This document shows, in pieces, positions 26,701 to 38,720 of a stretch of 64,000 nucleotides of DNA; the first letter of the stretch is position 1, and each line of letters opens with the position of its first letter. Source of the DNA: Limnoperna fortunei (Eukaryota; Mollusca; Bivalvia; Mytilida; Modiolidae); assembly GCA_944474755.1 (NCBI GenBank), contig OX104113.1, forward strand, positions 59,168,074 through 59,232,073, in the 5' to 3' direction. The notes beneath the pieces are model-generated. The model was not told the origin of the DNA and made no database searches. It was given only the letters and a program-made list of their open reading frames with translations. A program made the translations under genes and the position numbers.

Positions 26701-27546
26701 TGGTCTTCGGCAATACAGGCACACGCTGCAACAAACCAACAGTTTCCTATGCTACCCTGCGTGAAATCATCTGCACTTGCACCTTCTGTAAAGAATTCTG
26801 GATTTTCAACGATATCCTAAAACATTAAAGTTTTATTTTATTATCTGTCATTTTTACATTGAATCATTTAAGCTAAATACATGTTGTAAAATACTTTTCA
26901 TTATGTAACATTAACAAATCTTGAGAAGTTCCCATGGTTACTTAAAGAAAATGTAATAGACGCCTTTCAATTAACTGATGACAACTTCTTTGCCAACTGA
27001 ATCCATTAGTTGTAATTCAGTTGTTGTAATGCGTTAAAAAATAACAAATTAAAAACTTGATATATCACTGTATCTTTTAATAGTTTTAGCAGTGATAGAA
27101 TTAGAACGAATAATTGTACCCTCGCTTTTTTCGTTAATCCGAAAAATTATAAAACTATCATCGGATTCAATAAACGGCAGTAAAATTCGGCCTATGATAG
27201 AATGAATAGATGACATAAATGTGTACACCTGTTAATTTTCTCCGTTTGTTTTTCAACTTCCTCTATGTAAGAACAATGAGAATAATAACATGATATTTCA
27301 AAATAATGAATGATAAGAAATCGTGAAAAAGTATCTGCGAGTGAAAGAAGAATATTCCACCCTTTATAAAAGTCATACTTGCGGCCTTTTCCAGACAATA
27401 TCAGCTGGAGCTCGTCGACTGAAATACAAGGACCTGGATTGGGGCGGGAACTCTGGATCTGTGAATAGTTTATTTGCTTTGAGACATTCAGATTTTAACT
27501 TTTTGTATCTCTGTCCTTTGTATGCCACAGTCGTGTCAAACACCAT
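14764..27546 (-). CDS. Calpain-5-like cysteine protease B1, complete
   Basis: Twelve coding exons, 636 residues: 27379-27546, 26685-26816, 25697-25899, 25217-25400, 21681-21871, 21232-21309, 20856-21033, 20312-20431, 19921-20117, 19453-19583, 18867-19003 and 14764-14955 (TAA). All introns are GT-AG, and phases agree with gene A. The protease core spans about residues 30-345, with catalytic Cys82 ([12 protein letters not shown]), His247 ([10 protein letters not shown]) and Asn279 (RCRNPWGG). The beta-sandwich domain covers about 379-483 and the C2 domain about 484-636. Length and order match calpain-5/TRA-3 (about 640 residues). In the C2 domain, loop 3 reads VWNSNMIKD, with Asn where A has Asp. 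The start is the first ATG of an exon that looks spliced to an upstream leader (acceptor CTTACAG|AATG). It is expected to act as an intracellular calcium-regulated limited protease. Introns hold a DNA transposon, a reverse transcriptase remnant and a MITE. Confidence 0.93.
15875..18353. mobile_element. Non-autonomous DNA transposon with TTGGGCCAACG repeats
   Basis: About 2.48 kb in B1 intron 11, absent from copy 2, where the site near 51340 reads GCTTGTAGGAAGGG. Ends are inverted: CCCAGACAGCAAGC on the left and GCATGCTGACTGGG on the right (inverted: CCCAGTCAGCATGC). TA flanks both ends and occurs once in the empty site, suggesting a TA target duplication. Subterminal arrays of a self-complementary motif (TTGGGCCAACGTTGG and variants) occupy about 15890-16210 and 18015-18340. 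The interior has no open frame over about 90 codons, so it makes no transposase. I cannot assign the superfamily securely. Confidence 0.85.
19117..19215 (-). mobile_element. SINE tail fragment
   Basis: On the minus strand this reads as the SINE body and tail (TTTCTCCGC, then AAAACTGGATGGCATGATAT, then GAAAGTGGCC). It lacks the tRNA head and lies in B1 intron 10. The copy 2 equivalent is about 52130-52235. Confidence 0.75.
21681..21871 (-). CDS. B1 exon 5, carries catalytic His and Asn
   Basis: 191 bases, the same length as the A2 exon at 29314-29504. Contains [10 protein letters not shown] (His247) and RCRNPWGG (Asn279), with no stop. It is a direct comparison for the A2 exon, which has TGA at the position where B1 encodes Ser33 of the exon. 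Confidence 0.93.
21900..24660 (+). mobile_element. Reverse transcriptase retroelement remnant (Penelope-like), disabled
   Basis: Lies in B1 intron 4, antisense to B1. Recognisable pieces in order: CANP-type stretch [10 protein letters not shown] (about 21920), [20 protein letters not shown] (22590), [13 protein letters not shown] and [11 protein letters not shown] (23790-23850), [11 protein letters not shown] (about 23960; YIDD catalytic box) and a C-terminal part with LIRYSR- and KFYGR-like segments. Frameshifts and stops break the frame many times, and a tandem repeat interrupts it at 22933-23662. The GIPMGTN and YIDD motifs establish a reverse transcriptase. Assignment to Penelope-like elements rests on overall resemblance and is less certain. 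Shared with copy 2. Confidence 0.8.
22933..23662. repeat. Tandem repeat nested in the reverse transcriptase remnant
   Basis: About 730 bases split the sequence encoding KRCFFKN from that encoding RRYKYL. In the reverse transcriptase fragment at 46804-48027 these are contiguous. The insert has three degenerate units of about 150 bases sharing 'catcataacaattaatcctattaaatatcaaa.caa.cc..aagcggttt.agagg' and 'ccacaagatct.ccattgtatt'. Confidence 0.75.
24872..25025. mobile_element. 154-base hairpin MITE with 8-base target duplication
   Basis: The ends are long inverted repeats: ATGAGTGGCGTTCATGTCAC at the left and, inverted, ATGAGTGGCGGTTCATGTCA at the right. The centre is itself palindromic (TATACTTTCTAGAAGTATA). 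Flanks are AAATGTGC (24864-24871) and AAATGTGT (25026-25033). In copy 2 both flanks are AAATGTGT. An 8-base duplication is typical of hAT-type elements. Located in B1 intron 4. Confidence 0.85.
26685..26816 (-). CDS. B1 exon 2, carries the catalytic cysteine
   Basis: Forty-four codons in phase 0. It contains [12 protein letters not shown], the CysPc active-site cysteine with the preceding oxyanion-hole stretch DDFTQG. No equivalent exon exists on the plus strand ahead of A2. Confidence 0.93.
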
Positions 27547-27557
27547 TCTGTAAGTAC
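27547..27557 (-). other. Splice acceptor just before the B1 start codon
   Basis: On the minus strand the sequence reads GTACTTACAG|A-ATG, with a pyrimidine-leaning stretch before it. This suggests the first coding exon begins one base before ATG and that a non-coding leader exon lies upstream. The same site occurs at B2 (60497). Confidence 0.5.
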
Positions 27558-29313
27558 TAAATGAGAAGGTAACAAACTATAAAAAAATATCGTCATAACA
27601 CTATAAGCGATATAATGTGTACAGAGATTTTTAGTGGTGTTGGTCAGTTAGTATCATTAATAATACTAGTAACATTTTTTTCCACGTGTTGAAATTAGTA
27701 TCTTACGAACGTCTAAGTCCAGATTGTGCATTTGATTTGCATAATCGTATAGAGTTTTAGTTTTATCTATACATGCGTGTGTGAGGAACCGTTACGACAG
27801 CGTTGAAACGAAAAGAAACATGTAGGAATTTAATCCTTACTACTATGGTTATTTGGTCAGATCTAAAGACATGCACATTTTATATCTGACTGTGTTAACT
27901 AGATCATTGTACCTTGTGACATTAACTTTGTAGGTAAAACTAATGTACTATACTTATTTTCAAAGATAATTAATTACTACATATACGTTATATTATAGAA
28001 TTACATAATGAAGCTAAGAATTTTGGCTGGCGTTCATAATTATTGTAATGCAATGCTGGTTTCATGCACAGGAACGTTAAGTCTGATGATTTCATACTAC
28101 GACTCGCAACACTGTACCTCTACTTTTCATGTTCTATGTAGGAGCGTCGCTCAAAACATGAAAATTTATTCTTTTGTTTGCGTTGTTTTGTAGATGTTTT
28201 ATGTATGGATAGCATCGTCTTGAATTTGTTAGCCGGCATGGCGTTTCAACCACAAATCAGATTTATGAACAGTTTAAGGCAATGGTACAGACTGAAACAT
28301 TCATCAATACAAACCTTATTGTTTTCTTAAATAATAACAGAGTCCGCTTCTTAAAACCGACAGATTTTATCAGTGCTAGTATTTACAAATCGGTACAATG
28401 ATAACAACAACAAACATTATTCTGTGATAACTAGAACACATTTTATGTGTGTCACAACCTTTGCTTGTTACGTAACTGATTACTAAATACAAAGTTGACA
28501 TCACGTTCAGAATACACATTTATTCTATACTATTACATAAAATGTACATCCATATGTATAAATATATACATTATAATTAACATCTCTCTCTTAACAAAGA
28601 CCCACGTCTGTACTGTCCCTAAGCCTAATCGGTTCTCCCTTTCCAAATTAAAAGTTCAAAGTGGAAACATTATTTGGATAATTAATTCTTCACATGTGGT
28701 CACATAAAGTTTAATACTTGCTAGTCAAAACAAATAAAAATCCTTAATCACTTCTAGAGATAACATGTATTCCCTCTGGATGCATTAATACTTACAACTG
28801 TCCAGCTTCAAAAGATTATCCTAAGATTATAGACTAACTAATGAGATAATAAATTTATTCATACAATCAGTAAAATTTTCACTTTGTGACAATGTGGTAA
28901 GGACTAATAGATACATCCAAAATGACCAAAAATGTCATATGACGCCTTATTGTCTTTAAATAACTCTTGTGCTGAATTTTTGTTTTTGCTTTGTTTGCTA
29001 TTTTCTTATAAAGTATAAGAGAGTTCAAACAACATTATTGATCAGCAACCAGGATTTACAAATAAGTCACATAATCTCAATTGTCAGTCAATAGTTATGG
29101 AAGATACTGTGAATAACAAAAAAGTTTTGCAAGAGAAGCTTTACAAATAAGAGAAAAAATGTTTAATCTGACATCCCCATATTGTGTTGATGGTCTTAGA
29201 TGTCTCTGGAACTTCTAGTTTTTATATTAAAAGGACTTTAAGAAGATTTTAGTAATGCTTAAATGAAATGAAATACATCACTGTGTTAATCAATTTTTTT
29301 GTCAATTTTTCAG
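27547..29313. other. Region between B1 start and the first A2 exon, containing the duplication junction
   Basis: From 27547 to 28450 it matches the B2 upstream region (60497-61426). Homology stops at 28450, and 28451-29313 is sequence found once in the window, presumably intron of gene A upstream of the His/Asn exon. I find no exon coding the N-terminal half of a calpain (no NCWF-type motif) on the plus strand here. A 61-residue frame at 28008 is lengthened and frameshifted in copy 2 and is not convincing as a gene. Confidence 0.7.
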
Positions 29314-29609
29314 GCTTCAGCAAATGAAATGTCAGCTGAATTGGATGTAGGGTTAGTGGAGGGGCATGCTTACAGTGTAACAGCTGTGAGGGATATAAGA
29401 CTAGGGACATGACTTCTTTCCGTGTTTAACTCTGAACGAATTCACATGATTAGATGTCGGAATCCATGGGTTGGAACAGAATGGAAAGGAGCATGGAGTG
29501 ATGAGTAAGTATTTACAGCTATAGTGTTTAACTTGAAAATTAGTGGTCTGTTTATATTTAAAATGACTATTGTGTATGGGATAAGTAGGATCTTTACATT
29601 GGTAGGGGT

Positions 29610-29712
29610 GGGTAATCAGATTTCTCCAACTGAGATAGTTAAATTATAGTATTTTAAATTGTTCTTAAAATTCCATAATTTAACTTACTAGGTTGGAGAA
29701 ATCAGATAACCC
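29610..29712. mobile_element. MITE-like inverted repeat, ~103 bases
   Basis: Left end GGGTAATCAGATTTCTCCAAC. The right end, inverted, reads GGGTTATCTGATTTCTCCAAC (19 of 21 bases match). A second paired stretch (GTTAAATTAT with ATAATTTAAC) lies inside. It is in the A2 intron after the His/Asn exon. No clear target duplication seen. Confidence 0.7.
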
Positions 29713-31409
29713 AATAGTGCTAATTTAAAAGATTCTCTTTTTCTAATTTTAGAAAGTAGTGTGCAAATTATGTTTTTGCTGAATTGTTGACCATGCAAAC
29801 CATTGTCATTTTGTCTCTTCATGAAAATAATTATATGCCTTCTTTGCTGAAATAATTAATGTGTATACCCAATGTCATATTGTGTTTTGAACACAGGGTC
29901 CATTTTAAGTCTGGGAAAATGGAACCCCTACTATACCTTCCTACACCCCCCCCCCTGTATTTTAATTTAATTTTACTTATGCATTAATGCATTATGTTAT
30001 GAGAAACACAAGGGTGTGGGATGAATTTCTCATAAAGGAGGTCCAAAATACCATTGCCCTTTTTTATTTTGGAAGTATTAATTGTGTTACCTTAATGTGG
30101 GGATTTGGGGGTTCCATTTTATTTGTTCTCAGTAGCATGGTAATTTTGTATTTTAAATAATCAAGGGTATAGCGGAGAGAGAGAATTTCGAAAAGAGGGA
30201 GTTTAAAGCACAATAGCACATAAAGTCATAAAGACCCATATGACCATTTTCAAGTTGAAAATGAAGATTGTATTATCCACTGTTTCTGTTGAATAAAATT
30301 AATCTTATTGTTGTTGAAAAGTTTTCTTTATAAAACGCTTTCTACGTTTTCTTTTGCTACTGATAAAAAAAAAGTTTCAAAAGAGATTAAAACAAAGCAT
30401 ACATTTGGTTGTTTTTCTAGATCACCAGAGTGGAAAAAAGTCAGTTCTGGTCAAAAGAAAGACATAGGATTAACAGTGGAAGATAACGGAGAATTCTGGT
30501 AGGAAATTGACATGTATTTTATATATCATATTTGATGTTCCTAGTAAGGTCTCAAGATCACATTGACACAAGATGAAGTAGACATGTGACTTATTTCTCC
30601 ATTTATGTTTCTGGGTTCTGGATATTAATGGGGATCTAGTGCAGATATAATGAAGATATCATAAGCCTACGTTTGTAAGAGATGATTGACAAAACTATGT
30701 GTACGTGGCATGTCTACATAGCGGCTGTCATGTCAGTATGCTAACACTATAAATATCCATGTAATGTAAGGTAAAGGTTGGAAGTCTAGAACAATAAATT
30801 CCTTGTATTGACAACACATTGTTTTATTGTAAGTGGATAAATTCCACCATCAATGCATTTTGCATTGTGAAATGAATATTTTCAAAAAATCATTTTACAT
30901 TTTGTATTTTGCATTTGATATGTTTTATCTGTAATAATGGTTTCTTAAATAAAATAATTGAATATCATATTCAAAAGATGATCGTTTTTCAGGATGGCAT
31001 ATGATGACTTCCTTAAATATTTCAATGCTGTAGACATTTGTCATGTAATGAACACTTCATTGTTTACTCTGTCAAAAACTTGGTCTGAGGCTGTCTGTCT
31101 TGGACAGTGGGCAAAACCAAATAGAAGTGGAGGATCAGTTAGCTCCCCTAACTTCTTGAAAAACCCTCAGGTAATGTTTTAACCAGATAAAGGAATAAAA
31201 ACATCATAGATAATTTATAATATGTGTAACTGACTGAAGCAATTTAAACTGACGTTGCCTATGCTAAGTACTGTAATAACTTTGTTATCTCCCTTAGTAA
31301 GTCTTCTCTGTAAAACATTCTGTTTGTCATAGTTTTGTCTCCAAAGCCATTTGACCTTAGAGATTGAATTGTGATAAGTAGCAGTGAAGAGTACCAGAAC
31401 CATAACTCT

Positions 31410-31790
31410 ACCTTTGTTTGTTTAGATATTTCCCTTAGTTTATTTTTCTTGTCCAGAAAATAACTTTAAACCTGCTGGATGGATTCATTTCAAACTTGGT
31501 ATCCTGTAATGAGTAAAAATGCAGTGCACAAGAACCCTTACTCAACCCAAGTTAATTACTCTTTTTCATGTCCATAAAGCCATATGAAGGATGAATCTTG
31601 GAAGGCTTTCCATTAATATTTCCACTACTTCAAAATGTTTGACATATTGACTTCAAACTTGGAGATGTTGAAAAGACCATAATAAGTACGAGTGCAATGC
31701 ACAAGAAACAACTCTACCTCTTCTTGTCCAGAATATAACCTCAAACCTGCTGGACATATTTACATCAAACTTGGTATATATATGTACCTG
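31410..31790. repeat. Degenerate tandem repeat in an A2 intron
   Basis: Two or more units of about 150 bases share 'cttgtccaga.aataac.t.aaacctgctgga...att.a..tcaaacttgg' and 'gagt...gcaatgcacaagaa'. A short stretch (GATGAATCTTGGAAGGCTTTCCA) also recurs near 410 and 32417, so the same repeat family may seed both places. Confidence 0.55.
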
Positions 31791-33163
31791 ATTAAAACTG
31801 TTATTTCTTTTTGTTTCTGTTTATTATTTACTTAAAAATCATTTAGCTGTCTTAAAACCTATATATCATGACATGTTAAAATAACACAGGTTTTGATGTG
31901 ATATTGCTATAGCCAGTATATTGCAGTATGTCCCTATCCCCATATAGAATTGTTAAATGTACTGGACTGCTCTTTTATTTAAGTGTACAATGAGAAGCAT
32001 TTTTCAGTGTCCACACTCATAAAACTGTGATGTCATTCATAACAACATTTTTGGCCTTGACAAATTTTTGGGTGTTATATAATTTGGATGTAATTGCATG
32101 ATTAGTATTAAGTCGAAACAGTATATCAATTGTCAAGCATGCTTATTCAATGTAGTATTTGCTGTACAATGTATGAAGTAATATGATACAACTGTATCTC
32201 ATGTATATATTATTTTATATTAACCATATGTACATTTATTAAAGTTGTAATTCTGTTAGTTTATATAATATAAAAATAATTAAGAATTTGTAATGTTTTT
32301 TTACCACTTGTATACACTTTATGCCAATTAATTTAACAATGGTGCAAACTTGGCTTTATTGGTTTAAAAAGTAAAACTCTTACACAATGAAAACAAAATT
32401 AAACTATACATGGCAAATGATGAATCCTGGAAGGCTTTCCACCAATATTTCCAATATAACTCAAATGATCCATTAAGAAAAAGTTCCTTCAACATCAGCA
32501 AAATCATCTCAAATTTGAATAGTATTCTTAAAAAATTAGGGACTAGTTTACAATATATTCCAGGTTATTCTAAAAAAATTCTAGTTTTGCCATATTTTTC
32601 AGAATATTGCTCTATTATAATCATAGTTAAAAAAAATAACATCTGTCCATTTTTTAGCAGATTGAGCTCAAGTAGTTATAATCCACATTTTGCTGGAAAA
32701 AAATGGTATATATTTTGCATATTTTTAAAAATATTGAAATTAGCATTATTTTGAATTTGAAATCTTCCTAGTCTGACATTCTATGAAAATAATGTTGGTG
32801 ACCTGCTTTCCAGCTTACATGAGGCTATCTTCAATTTTCAAATGTAATACTACATGTAGTTTTTATGTTTAATTTTTTAGTATATTTTTGATATCAAAGG
32901 ACAAGAGGATGAAATATGGGTTTCATTGGAGCAAGAAGATAAAAGTCGACTTGATAAAGAAATAGGTGAAAAAAATGCTTCTGTAGGGGTTGTAATTATT
33001 AAGGTATTCCTAATTTGTTAGAAGTGGCAAAGACAAAAAAGTGTACTTAAAATGATGTCATTGAAAGGATGAAAATGAGAAGTTTCTATTAATATATATT
33101 TTAAACATTTCCTTGATATAAACATTTAGATGTAAGAGGAGATTCTATTTTAATCGTATTTAT

Positions 33164-33887
33164 GTCTCCCCCAACATGGTAGGGAGACGTACTATTTTTG
33201 TCCTGTCCGTCTGTCCATCACAAAGTTATTCCACTTAGCTTCTCTGTAACTACTCAACCAAATTTTATTAAACTTAGTATGTGACAAGTACTATATGAAG
33301 TTGTGCTTATTACCAGGAAATGCTGATCCTCAAAATTTGTGGGAGTTGTGGCCCTTTGAATAGAATTATTCAAAAATTCCTCATAAATCATGGTTTCCGC
33401 TGAACTCCTCTGAAACACCAAACCAAATTTGACCAAACTTGGTACATAGCAAGTACACCATATGAAATTTTTTTTTCCTTAAAATTTTGTGACAGTTTTG
33501 ACCCTTTGAATTTAGAATTTCTCTGAAACTACCAAACCAAATTTTACAAAACTTGGTACATAGGAAGTACTAGTTGTGCATATTACCCGGAAATTATTTT
33601 CCTCAAAATTTTGTGGGAGTTACTTGTCTTTGAACATGGAATTTTTACAGAAATTCCTCACAAATCATGGTTTCAGCTCATCCCCTCTGAAACTACTGCA
33701 CCAATTTTTTCAAAACTTGGTATATACATGTAGCAAGTACACCATATTTAGTTGTGCATATTACCAGGAAATTTGTAACCTTAAAATTTTATGGCAGTTA
33801 TCAGACTTTGAACTTAGATTTTGTTCTGAAAATCCACATGGGGAATGTGGGGAGACATCGTTTTTGTATGCAAAAACAAAACTTTAA
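33164..33887 (+). repeat. Dispersed repeat of degenerate ~100-base units, longer allele
   Basis: Copy 2 counterpart of 1152-1735. Retains GGTAGGGAGACGTACTATTTTTG after the head and an extra unit around 33410-33570 that copy 1 has lost. Confidence 0.7.
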
Positions 33888-34225
33888 TTTCTACATATTA
33901 CACAAATAAAATAGTCAAAATTACATTTTCTCAGTTTTTTGTTGGCATTGCTAGATTATTGTCATTGTGGTCAAATGAATATCATTGTAGTCTTTCTCAT
34001 AAAGGCTGTTTCTTATTTTGTTTTAAAGACTGATGAAAACAGAGAATTTCGGATCCATGATATTATGCAGAATGTTCATCAGAGGTCATACACATCAGCT
34101 CGTAGTTTATTGTCAAGGGTTCAAATTAAAAAAGGACGTTATTGCATTATTCCATCAACATTTGATGAAGGGACAGAAGCACAATTTGCACTAAGACTGT
34201 ATACAAGTAGTAACTCAAATTTCAA

Positions 34226-34231
34226 GCAAGT
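34226..34231 (+). other. GC-AG intron donor in A2
   Basis: AA|GCAAGT, identical to the site at 2069 in A1. It pairs with the acceptor at 35882-35883 and preserves frame. Confidence 0.75.
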
Positions 34232-37200
34232 ATTAGAACAGACATAACATCATATTAACATGTGTTAAATTAGCTCAAATAATAATAAAATTATCGATAG
34301 TCAATTTTCACTAACTAAATCTGCATGCATATCAAGCCAGTGAGCCAGTCCTGACCATTTTTTTAATAACTACACCACAATTAAATTGTCCATTTTTAAA
34401 CTTTCTGAAGTGTATAAAACTATTACCTTTTACCGAAGTGGTGTGGTAAAATGAATATTACACAAGAATCCAAATAAAAGTTGTGTTGGTTTACATTTTA
34501 ACCCACATGTACATGTGTAACACATTTGTGTGTTCATTTCATTTTGGATACTTTTGTTTTGTTGAATTGTATACACTAATGGGTAATATCTTTGTTGACA
34601 TTGAGATGTTATAAATTTATAACTGTATTATGGGAGTTTTATATCTTGAATAATTTTATGAAACATTGTGGAGAAAGCATATTTTTTGTCTTTCAACTTT
34701 TTTTCTGACAAAGGGACAAATTTTAATACTTTAAAGACTTGATGATTTCCTGTATAATTTATTTTCATGATATATCATCAAGTAAGGCTCACTTTAGTTA
34801 TATAATTTTGGTTTTTGCTGTCCAGATTTTAGGTGTGAAAACACTAATCCAATTCTTTAAGATTTTCTACTAAATTTGTTATTTTTTTAATTAGCGCAGC
34901 TCTTTTACCATAAGTTTAACTGGAGAGTGTGTTCTGCATCGCACTGGAAAAATCCCACGACAAATCTGTCTGTCATGATTAACATATGTTGACTGGGTTC
35001 AAGAGACAGATGTTCTGGGTTGTGACATCTATGTGAAACTTGCATGTCTGGGGGTAAATCAAAATTTCATGTGTGAAACATGTAGACAAATCTATGGCTA
35101 CTAATAGTTTTTTTTATCTTTTTTCCAGGGAAAGGTCACTGTTAGTGTAGAGTAGGTTGACTTCCCTCCCCCCAAAACAAACGCACAATAACATCCATAT
35201 GGCCCATGGGCCTGTGATTTCACCAAAATCTTATGTTTTTTATGCTCTATCCATTTATTTAAGTCCATTTGTAATTTTCTTTTGGTTAAAAACAATTTTA
35301 AACTAGGAAAATATATATTTGAGGTCAAGGTTGCACGTGCAGTTTCCCTTACAGATGTGAAAACACTAATCCAATTCTTTAAGATTTTCTACTAAATTTG
35401 TTATTTTTTTAATTAGCGCAGCTCTTTTACCTTAAGTTTAACTTGACCGACACCATATATATCCAGAATTGTACGTGACAGGCCTATGTTCTCTCAAAAT
35501 TTCATGACTACTTTAAAACCTTCCAAGAGAAAACCAACTTCCAGGGTAAACCCCACTCTAAAAATAGCACTTTCTTTTCAGAAAATCATGGTTTATAGGT
35601 CATGTAGTAAATGTGACATAAAATATACTAAACACCATTAGAACAGACCATGTTAGGACTCAAAATTTTCCCAATATATTTACCTTTCAGAAAAACTTTC
35701 ATTTATTAAAAATCCATACAGTAGTTTTTAATATACACTAAGATAAACAGGACAATTTTGTTTTTTAAGAATTATTTTTTTGTATGTTCTGAATTTGATT
35801 GGTTCCCTTTAGTGTCATGACCCCTTTAACCCAATTGTTTGGAAATCCAATTCCAAATTTTATTTAAATGTTATGTGTTTTAGAGAATTGAAGCAAGAAG
35901 AACCCCTGCCGCCAAGCTGTGGATTTATATGTAAACCAAAGATTGCAGCAACACAAATAACCATCATTGAAGCCAGAGGTCTGAAGGCTGTTGATAAAAT
36001 AGGGTGTAAGTTCTTCCTTTTCCTTTAAATAGTTTTGAATAGCAGAGTAGAACTCTTGTGCATTTATTTGTTGGTACAGTAGTACATATATATTTATTTA
36101 TTATCAATCCATTGAGCCACCATGGTTATGATAGTTAAACAGTATGCTAGTTCTTCATTCATAGTTCAACTTGGAAATTTGAGTTGTGTTGTCATGAATA
36201 CCTGTATACAGTCATCATATTTACTTACTTTATTCAACAATTGATTTCAAAGTTATTGTTACTGTGTCCATTCATCTGAATTTGTTGAAGGTGTGATAAA
36301 AGCAAATATAGTTCACTCCTTTCAAAGTTTGGATTCAAGTTACTGCATGGGATATGTTTTAACTTTAGATAAACTTTAAACAATGAAACCATTTCTTAGT
36401 ATAAGTTGGTGTTGGTCAGGGTATTTAAATATTTGGACGATTAACTGTCCCATTGTTTGATTACAAAAGCTATTGTTCTCAATGCACTTTATTTAATGGG
36501 AGTTTTAAAATCTGTTAAGGAAAAATAAATCATTCATTGGTTAATTTCCCTATGCCAAAAAAATACACTTTTCCTGGTGAATATGCATGGACCTACACAC
36601 AGGTTATGCAATGCTGAACTCTATTAAATGCAATATGTACAATTTGAAGACAAATTGTTTATAACAGAACCCCTTTTAAAAATTTGCAACTAATTTTAAA
36701 CTATTTTCATATACTTGTAACTAGTTTTTGTTTGTTTTTTTTGGCAAGGATACAAATATAGTCCCATTACTCCCAAGTATAAATATATGTACATGTACTA
36801 GTATATGAGTTCTTATAGAATAACCTTGCTAAGTATGAAATGCAAAATTTGTTTTGATTTACTGTCTAAATAGTTCCTTAATGTGTCAAAGTAGCAAGCA
36901 ATATTTTAGCTAAACAAGTTACAAAACAATAAACTCATTAGGGAAAAAAGGAATAAATTAGTGAAAGAACATTTTGACTGCCACTGAAAAAAAGTCTTTA
37001 GCAAGCAGCTAAATAAAAACCCCACTACAGTGCCTACCCACTATGGTATGTGGTTAGGCTTTCTGCATTATATGTGGACACCCCTTGGAGAGGGCTTCCC
37101 ATATCTGTTAGTATCCCATTCTATATGGTGATTCACTAAGCAGCCTGGAATGTAAGGGAATAGGAACTGTCCTATTATCCAGTAAAATTCATGTGAAAAG

Positions 37201-38025
37201 TATAGATGCGAAATATAACTGTCATCAAGATATGGTATTAGTTAAAAAGGATACTATTGTAAAAAATTTTCTTCAGAAGTCATTGACATTAAGTTGTGAC
37301 AATAATTGCTATCTCTTACTATGAGCATTACCATTAAGTATAGACATATATATTTTTTCATGAGTGTTTATCAAAATTAGTCTATGAATGCTTTAATTTT
37401 CCCTGTCAGATTTAAAGCTCCCATTGAATCAACTCCACATAAACCAATAGCGAATGTACTTAAACAATTGGACAGTTCATCTTCCAAAAATTCAAATACC
37501 ATGACCACCAGCAGCTTGTAATCAGAAAAGGTTTCATTTTGGTCCGCTATAATACTTATTCACTAATGAGGAATGCTTTTTAGGGCAAAAGTATTGTTTG
37601 TGAATAAGTAATAAGTAAAATGTTTATTGTAAAATCAACAAACGCGGAAAGAATCTGAGTTATTGTATTTTGTTGATTCTAACTCACATCTTGTATAAAT
37701 TACTGTGATTTATAAGCTTGTATTTGTCCTGTCTGTAATTGTGTTTCATCAAATTTTAGAGAATTGTTTTGTCTATAAGTGATTAATTGTGCTGTGAGGA
37801 TTGTTGTTCTTCTCCTTGTGTACATGTACATGTAGTACAAAAATTGGCTGTATATAATGCAGACTGATCTATTACACTCACCCAATCCAATGTTCCTACA
37901 AGGGATGTGATTAGGCACAACCACAGGGATGAGATGGATTTTTAAGCAGACAAAGTGAGCATTGAGGAAGATCAATAGAATGTCTCCTGACTAATCACTT
38001 ATCTGTCTTTGTCTTTATCATTTAC

Positions 38026-38029
<4 letters not shown>

Positions 38030-38062
<33 letters not shown>

Positions 38063-38103
38063 TAGATAGATATATATATATATATAGATATATATATATA
38101 TAT

Positions 38104-38159
<56 letters not shown>
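38030..38159. repeat. (TA)n with (GATA) units, expanded allele
   Basis: About 130 bases of TA with several GATA interruptions in an A2 intron. It is more than three times the copy 1 tract. Confidence 0.95.
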
Positions 38160-38162
<3 letters not shown>

Positions 38163-38720
38163 ATTTGAAAACTGGAGGTGAATAGGATGGTTTCCATCTA
38201 TCCATTCTTCTGTCCATATGTTTTACTCCTTTTACACCATTAATTAGAATTTTCAAAGAATCTTTGTTACATAGTACCATTGTGTACCTGATATTTACAT
38301 TTTTATCAGATTAATGTTTGGGGTTTTTCGTTGCAAAACATGGATTTTCTCATTCTTTGACATAGGGTACCCATGTGCAACTTGATATTTACTCCACTGA
38401 ATGGAATTTGCTGAAACTTTCACAGAATCGTTGTTACATATTTGCATTGTGCATCTTATATTTTGCAGAAAGATATTTGGGGTTTCTCATAGCAAAACAT
38501 GGACTTTCCCATTCATTAATAGAGAGGTTTCCATTTCTTATCCACAATTCTATCTACACAACTGAATTTGGAATTAATGAAACTTTCCCAGAATCTATGT
38601 CACATATTCCCATTGTGAACTTGATAATATATATTTGTTTTTGTCTGAATGATATATGTGGTGGGAAGTGGTATCAATATAGTAGTGATCATTGCTCAAT
38701 TTTTCAAGTTTAGTTTACAT
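38160..38720 (+). repeat. Degenerate ~130-base tandem repeat, copy 2
   Basis: Counterpart of 5930-6470 with the same open frame (one residue different), which I read as a repeat artefact. Confidence 0.55.

Larger units (their letters stand above)
91..28450 (+). repeat. Segmental duplication, copy 1
   Basis: Aligns colinearly in direct orientation with 32101-61426. It contains the 3' half of calpain gene A (A1) and all of calpain gene B (B1). In the five shared A exons, 8 of 777 bases differ. Introns and spacers differ more, mainly by insertions and deletions. Homology ends at 28450, just after an ACACATTTTATGTGT stretch. On the left, the SINE at 1-90 interrupts the alignment, so the true left boundary lies outside the window. 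Confidence 0.9.
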
